Shown piece after piece: positions 58,399 to 64,000 of a DNA stretch of 64,000 nucleotides (position 1 is its first letter; each line of letters begins with the position of its first letter). Where the stretch lies: positions 52,577,777-52,641,776 of the forward strand of contig OX439050.1 in the NCBI GenBank assembly GCA_949317995.1, written 5' to 3'. This DNA is from Acholoe squamosa (lineage: Eukaryota; Annelida; Polychaeta; Phyllodocida; Polynoidae). The notes beneath the pieces were generated by a model, which did not search any database, had not been told where the DNA came from, and saw only the letters and a program-made list of their open reading frames with translations. Both the position numbers and the translations under genes were made by a program.

Positions 58399-61300
58399 AT
58401 GTCATCAACCAGCTCAGACACAGAGCCAGTGTCTCCAGAGCCGGTCAAAAAGAAGATCGCCATGACGCCCGCGGAACGTAAGCGGAAATCGAGGGCGAAA
58501 CTCAAGATGGTCCGGGGCGAGGAGGCCATCAACATGAAGAATGCGGCGGACATGAGGGACAAGAGAGCTAGGGACAAGCTCACTGACACGCCAGAAGAGC
58601 GTAGGAGGAAGCAAGATCTCTCCAACCTCCGCTCAAACAAGTGTAACGCTAAAAAGGTGTGTTGATCTTCCAGTGGGTTACAGGTAAAAGGTGTACAATA
58701 AGATTCAATAACAAATAGAGAAATCATAGGTATATCAAAATGTAATATTGGTATGGATAAAGTAGTAAGTATGTATTCACATGCATGTTGTATGTACTCA
58801 ATTTCTCATTTCTTTTTCTTATTCAGCGTGAGCGGAAGAGGACGGGGCCAGACCCAGGTGTAGGTACATCTGCGGGACCTGCAGCACCACTGCCAGTGAC
58901 CACACCGTCGGCAGCTCCCGCAGTGGCACCACCCCGCCAGGCTGATGCAGGTACTCCTGCTGGTACCTCGAGCAAGGGCAAGGGCCGTGGTAAGACGAGC
59001 AAGGGCAAGGGCCGTGGTAAGACAAGCGCCACCACGCCTGCCGGTCGCCCTGGCCGAGGACGTGGTGCCAGCATGCCGGTGGCGCTCTTCCTCCACGGAC
59101 AGCCCCGCCCGAAGTACCCACAGGTGTCTGCATCATCGTCTGGCGACACCACCGGTGTAAGTATAATACAAAGGTTCTAGACTTTAAATATTATAAAGTA
59201 AAAAGAAAGCCATCGATTAAAGGGATCTCAATAATAGTGTTTAGCAGTAGCATTTATCTCATTACCTGTACTCATGTGTAAATGTATCTGACTCCTCAGC
59301 ATTAAAACCTTACATTCTATATTGTGTCATTTCAGGAGACCCCAGAGTCACCCGTAGTGGTCGGGTCATCGGACGACAGTGACGTCCCTGTGGCACCTCC
59401 CGTGGAGACTCCGGTCCAGTGCACGCCCTCGTCACCCGTGGTGGAGGAAGAGGAAGCAGCCAGCCGTCGTCCGGTCCGGCAGGTTACGCTTCGGCAAGAA
59501 CCACCAGCCAGGCGTAGCGGCAGGTCGTCCGGAGGGCGGCCAGACTCCTCTTCCCCACCACCGGTCAATGTAGGGATAATGGAAGACATCGCGTAAGTAT
59601 AATTATCACTCACCAGAACTTCATTTATGCATCATGCCAAGATTATGGGTTTGGTATAATTTTTGACAGTCTGCACGATGCTCCAATGAAGTGCTTGTAT
59701 TGTATTATATTAATGAAGAATTTAATTCTTGATAGATTGTCAGTAGTGTGAAAATAGCATCAATAGGAGATTTTAATATGGCCATTCTAAATTTACAGCA
59801 CGATGCTCCGCAAAGACTCCAACGAGTGAAATGTAATTGTACAGTAGTTACAGTAATAGTTGAAATGCATGTTGAATTGTTGCTTGTTGCCTGTTGAAAT
59901 GTTGATTACCTTGAAGTTATCAAATAATTAATGCATGCATGAATTTTCGATACAATATATATATATACATGCATTCGATACAATATATACATGCATTATG
60001 TAGTATCATCAATGTATTTCTTCAATTAACACTCAATTTCAAATAGATAATATATATGTATAGTATAGAATCTCAATTTCTATCGATTCAGCGTTGGTCA
60101 CACTTTCGAAAATATTAGATATTAGTCTAGAACTAACACTAGATCCAATACATTGAATATGAAAAAGCATGAATTAATCAGGCTACTTGATATTTTCCAT
60201 ATGCCACAATGTATTATTGTCAATTCATTACCTTCCAGCCCGTGCATACGGACCGGTGACCAGATGACAACCCCCGGACCGCCCCCCGACACAACACCGA
60301 ACACCCCACCAAACCTGAAGTACACAACGCGAAAAACAACAACACCTAGAACTAACCGCCGCAACTACCAGACACGGGTGTTAGTGGGCAGGGCGGAGGT
60401 CGCAGAACAGGAGGTGGCCAAACTGCGCGCCCAGATCACCAAGGCCACCCGAACCCACGGCGTAGCACGCGAGTCTAAGCGTGTTGCACCGGACGGCGAA
60501 CTACCCCCGGCTGTAGCGCACAGGGAGGAGCGCGTTGCACCGGACGGCGCAGACATCAACACACCAGCTGAGCCAGCAGTCCACCAGGTTTTGCTCCAGA
60601 GCATCACCCAGTTGGACAACCATACAAAGATCAGCCTCCTCCGCCAAGCACTGCCACTTCAAGTCCGTAAGGAAAAGGCTAAGGACTTGGCAGCGATTAT
60701 GGGGGTTGACAAACGTACAGTTGCCAAAGCTCCTGTGGATAAGCCTCACCAGCACACGGTGAAACACGCAGAAAAGGTCAGGCGCGTGGTGGAGTTCTTG
60801 TCAGACCCAGAGAACTCCATCATGCTGCCAGGGAAGAAGGACTATAAGACTGTCAATGGTGTTCAACATCAAAAGAGGAATCTGCGGGACTTTGTATATT
60901 CCCTGGCAGACAAGTTCCAGGAAGCCAACCCTGACCTGGCCTGTCGACGCACAACCTTCTACAAAATCAGGAAGGACCACCCGTGGTTCATTATCGTGGA
61001 AGACCAGCCTGCTAATGAGTGCCTGTGCGAAAAACACCAGAACTTTGTTCTCAGGCTGCGGGCTGCTGGCATCAATGACTGCCCGGATGTCCTAGTGACA
61101 TCTTCCACCTTGGAGCAGTTCACACAGAGATTGAACGCCAAGGTGACGAGTGAGACCATCAAGTACACCACATGGATCCATCAGGCTGTCGTATACGGGA
61201 AGGACAACAAAACAGTGATGAAGCTCCGCCCACACGTTGTTGAGGCGGAGCCTCGTGCTGAGTTCATCAAGACCCTCACCGATGAATTCACCACCATGGC

Positions 61301-62915
61301 TGAACATGTGTCCCGTGCCCGTAACCAACACCGCGTTGTGCGACACCTCAGGGAGAGTCTGTCTTCAGTGGAGGTTACAATCCAGATGGACTTTGCAGAA
61401 AACTGGCTTGTAACATACCCCGATTCGCCACAGAGTGTGTACTACTCCAAGGAGCCAGTGACACTACACCCTGCGGTCATCCACTACAGAGATGAACCCA
61501 CCGGCACCACCAAACACCACTCTCTGGCGATCTGTACTGATGACAGGAAACATGACACTGGTGCCATCCTGGCCTTTCTGCAAGTCCTGGCAGTGTTCCT
61601 CCGTGAAAACCTGCCCGAGGTCAGGATGGTCCACTACGCGTCGGACTCTCCCTCCAGCCAGTACCGGAACATTTCGGTGTTTTCGTTGCTGGTACGCCAC
61701 GAGGAGCTACTTGGCGGTCTCAAAGGTACTTGGACTTACTTTGAGGCGGGCCACGGCAAGGGTCCCTGCGACGGCGTTGGCGCTGCTGCTAAGCGTAATG
61801 CAGACAACCTAGTTGCCAGGGACCACATAATAAGGAACGCAGCGGAGTTCGTCTATGAGGGAAACCAACTCGACAGCCTCGTCCACTATGTCTGTGTTCC
61901 GGTCGTAGACATTGCAGCCGCCCGTCTCACCATGGTCTCAGCAAAAGCAGACAAGGCAGTGAAGGGCACCATGCGTGTGCACGCTGCTGTCCCTGCCGAA
62001 GCCGGAAAGTCACTCGCTGTCCGTGACACATCATGCTTTGACAACTGCTGCTGGGACCATGAAACCTGTGAGTCCAAGCGTGGATGTCCGGGATGGGTGA
62101 CACATCAGCTGAGGTTCATCCACAAGGCCCCTCCCCCACCAGAGCAGACTCGTGGCACGCGGCGGAAGAACACCCGACCCATCCGTGCCCCTGCTGAGAT
62201 GGACGTCGCGGATGCCATCACTCCTCCTCTACCAAAGCAGGGCCTGGTCCAGATGAAACCTCGGCCTGCCAGAGCCCCTGCTGCGGTGGACCCTGACTAT
62301 GATCCGGTCGTTCGCACCACTGCCTGCAAGCGACCCAGGGACGGCTCAGCAGTTGTGGGACGCAAGCACGCCCGAAGTGACCGGGTGCCTACTGCTGCCA
62401 CAACCAACAAAGAGAATGTCGCCCCGTGTGCCGCACGAAAGCGTGCCGCGGAGCGCGTCATCGCCATCCCCACCAAGCAAGTGCGACCAGATCTACCCAC
62501 CTCACCCCTCCAGATCGAGGACGGACCGCCCATGGACCCTCGCGAAAAGATGGTGTATGTACAGGACCAGTACGAGTATGGTGACTACGTCATTGTTGCT
62601 GAACTGCACTCAACAGATTCGTCAAAAGACACATGGTTCCCTGGGAAGGTGAAATGTAGGCACGACGTCGGTTACGAGGTCACCATGATGTTTCGTACCA
62701 AAAAGAAATACAACGAGGAGGAAATCATTCCTGCCTTCCGTTGGCCCAAAGAAGAACTTGTGATGACACTCGAAGTTTCTGACATCCTGGGCAAGGTGCA
62801 CCCACCAAGGAGGTATGGCACCACATCCTACACTGCTGCCTACCTCCTGTCCGAAACCACTTTGGACCTTGCTGACCGGAAACTCAAGAGGAAACGAGAC
62901 GACCTGACCTTGTAA
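58399..62915 (+). CDS. Spliced transposase-like protein (HGKGPCDG family), about 1,173 aa
   Basis: Exons 58,399-58,656, 58,827-59,156, 59,336-59,592 and 60,239-62,915. Junctions use GT..AG (donors GTGTGT, GTAAGT, GTAAGT; acceptors TTCAG, TTCAG, TCCAG) in phases 0, 0 and 2, and every join keeps the frame. Exon 1 has two basic repeats (TPAERKRKSRAKLK, TPEERRRKQ). Exon 2 has a doubled SKGKGRGKT and an AT-hook-like GRPGRGRG; exon 3 is acidic/Ser-Pro-rich. Exon 4 has a possible HTH, CLCEKH (543-548), then an RNase H-like core: MDFAENW (Asp666), YASDSPSSQYRN (Asp751) and HGKGPCDG (His787, Asp793). A Cys-rich CFDNCCWDHETC follows (from 881), then an SH3/Tudor-like region (1,053-1,160). Exons are GC-rich in AT-rich surroundings. 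From memory it resembles multicopy uncharacterised invertebrate proteins. Catalytic assignment is inference. Confidence 0.72.
59812..59833 (+). other. Possible alternative terminal exon
   Basis: An acceptor-like AAATTTACAG at 59,799 would join exon 3 in phase and give ten residues (TMLRKDSNE end) before TGA near 59,830. The product would be the basic/acidic N-terminal part alone, without the transposase core. The pyrimidine tract is weak. Confidence 0.25.
60087..60106 (+). repeat. 20-bp motif copy in intron 3
   Basis: Exact TTCAGCGTTGGTCACACTTT, preceded by ATCGA as in the copy at 57,893. It lies 132 bases before the acceptor of the main exon. Confidence 0.9.
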
Positions 62916-63005
62916 CTGACTGTCGTGCTTCATATCACCCTCCCATATCAATTGTCTATGATATCAGTTGCCTATCCCAGAGGGTTGAGACCATGGTGGC
63001 TGAAA

Positions 63006-63011
63006 AATAAA
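63006..63011 (+). terminator. Polyadenylation signal AATAAA
   Basis: Canonical AATAAA about 90 bases after the stop codon of the transposase-like gene. Confidence 0.6.
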
Positions 63012-63056
63012 CCAGCTACTATAGGCTCAATACATCTGATTTTCCTAATTTATTAA

Positions 63057-64000
63057 CGCTTCAGCGTTGGTCACGTTTTAGTATGTTCATAGTAGAACGC
63101 TTACCATCATAATGTATCTTCCTGTAGGGTGTTAAACTGTTCTATATTGCTTAGTAGAAATGTTTGGCTGGTTCAAAAGGGCAAAATGAGTTATGATGGT
63201 GTATTTTTATGTAAGGTGTGGCACACTCGTAGTTGTAAATCTTGGGGAAAAGAAGTGAAAATTAATTTCAAAGTCATGATACGGACCCTATATGTGCCTG
63301 AAATCTGTATATTTATGCTCTATTTAATAGAGGAAGAGGTTCTGTGCCTTGGAATGTAACAGGGATGTAATCCAATAAGTTATATTGAGTGTATGGTGAA
63401 GTAATCAATATGTTGTCACCGCTTCAGCGTTGGTCACGTTTTAGTATGGTCATAGTAGAACGCTTACCATCATCATGTATCTTCCTGTAGGGTGTTAAAC
63501 TGTTTTGTAATGGTTAGTAGACCACTCAGGCTTGTTTATAAAGACAATATGAGCTACCTTTGTATACTTTTATGTTAGGTGTGGCTCGCTGGTAGTTGTA
63601 AGTCTTGGGGAAAAAAGTGAAAATTAATTTCAAAGTCATGATAGGGACCCTATATGTGCCTGAAATCTGTATATTTATGCTCTATTTAATAGAGGAAGAG
63701 GTTCTGTGCCTTAGAATGTAACAGGGATGTAATCCAATAAGTTATATTGAGTGTATGGTAGAGTAATCAATATGTTGTCACCGCTTCAGCGTTGGTCACG
63801 TTTTCGGGGATTTTGATGAATTTGAGGAGCTTTAGGTAATATGCTTACCAGCCCAATGAATAATGTTTTATGGTGTTAAACTGTTCTGTATTGCTTAGTA
63901 GAAATGTTTGGCTGGTTCAAAAGGGCAAAATGAGTTATGATGGTGTATTTTTTTGTAAGGTGTGGCACGCTCGTAGTTGTAAGTCTTGGGAAAAAAAAGT
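63057..64000 (+). repeat. 362-bp tandem array, each unit starting with the 20-bp motif
   Basis: Units begin CGCTTCAGCGTTGGTCACGT at 63,057, 63,420 and 63,782; the third runs off the window. Unit 2 is very close to unit 1; unit 3 differs in its first 80 bases, then matches again (GTTAAACTGTTCTGTATTGC). The motif variant here is GTCACGTTTT. A 76-codon frame inside unit 1 is not kept in unit 2 and is chance. The array starts just after the polyadenylation signal of the gene. Confidence 0.93.

Noticed and set aside
58806-59152. Antisense ORFs over exon 2 of the transposase-like gene
   Set aside because: Mirror readings of Gly/Arg/Pro-rich repeats; the sense strand has matching splice sites and in-frame joins.
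60153-60238. Upstream extension of the main exon starting at TTG 60,153
   Set aside because: The acceptor at 60,238 gives an in-frame phase-2 join to exon 3; the extension is AT-rich intron sequence.
63129-63359. 76-codon ORF in the tandem array
   Set aside because: Not kept in the second unit of the same array.
1-64000. CRISPR arrays, bacterial operons, riboswitches
   Set aside because: No direct-repeat/spacer pattern; introns, SINEs and LINEs point to a eukaryotic nuclear genome.

Overview
The window looks like repeat-rich nuclear DNA of an invertebrate animal. Base composition is AT-rich, genes carry introns with GT..AG junctions, and there are several classes of metazoan transposable element (a LINE of the CR1/L2/jockey type, a DIRS tyrosine-recombinase element, an LTR-element fragment, a piggyBac-like MITE, tRNA-derived SINEs). 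A marine invertebrate such as an echinoderm, hemichordate or lancelet fits, but nothing in the sequence fixes the species. No host housekeeping gene was recognised. Almost every long ORF belongs to a mobile element.

Layout. Bases 1-41,000 are mostly non-coding and are built from three diverged, partly deleted copies of a block with a period near 9.55 kb (about 2.2-9.9, 12.5-25.1 and 31.8-40.8 kb). Copy 1 alone carries a 34-bp minisatellite (2.4-3.2 kb) and a SINE-containing insert (about 9.06-9.6 kb). A complete but defective 5.4-kb DIRS element (25,870-31,269) sits between copies 2 and 3. It has broken gag, RT, a truncated RNase H, a methyltransferase-like region and a tyrosine recombinase, plus terminal repeats and an internal complementary region. 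Subtracting it restores the 9.55-kb period. Bases 40,795-44,981 are a 4.2-kb insertion with a 10-bp target duplication and an intact 949-residue endonuclease/reverse-transcriptase ORF on the minus strand. Bases 45,201-55,702 are a 10.5-kb element bounded by long terminal inverted repeats and a 6-bp target duplication (TATATG). Inside it are a decayed LINE, itself split by a piggyBac-like MITE, and the 5' end of an LTR retrotransposon.

From about 56.8 kb to the end lies the most interesting locus. A spliced gene (coding exons 58,399-58,656, 58,827-59,156, 59,336-59,592 and 60,239-62,915, all joining in frame) encodes a predicted protein of about 1,173 residues. It has basic N-terminal repeats, Cys/His clusters, an RNase H-like transposase-type core and a C-terminal SH3/Tudor-like region. 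A 20-bp motif (TTCAGCGTTGGTCACACTTT) occurs nine times, in both orientations, around and inside this gene and nowhere else in the window. One copy overlaps a dyad of E2F-type sites at the probable promoter, and three copies sit in a 362-bp tandem array after the gene. I read this as a DNA transposon, or a gene captured from one, with an unusual dispersed recognition sequence.
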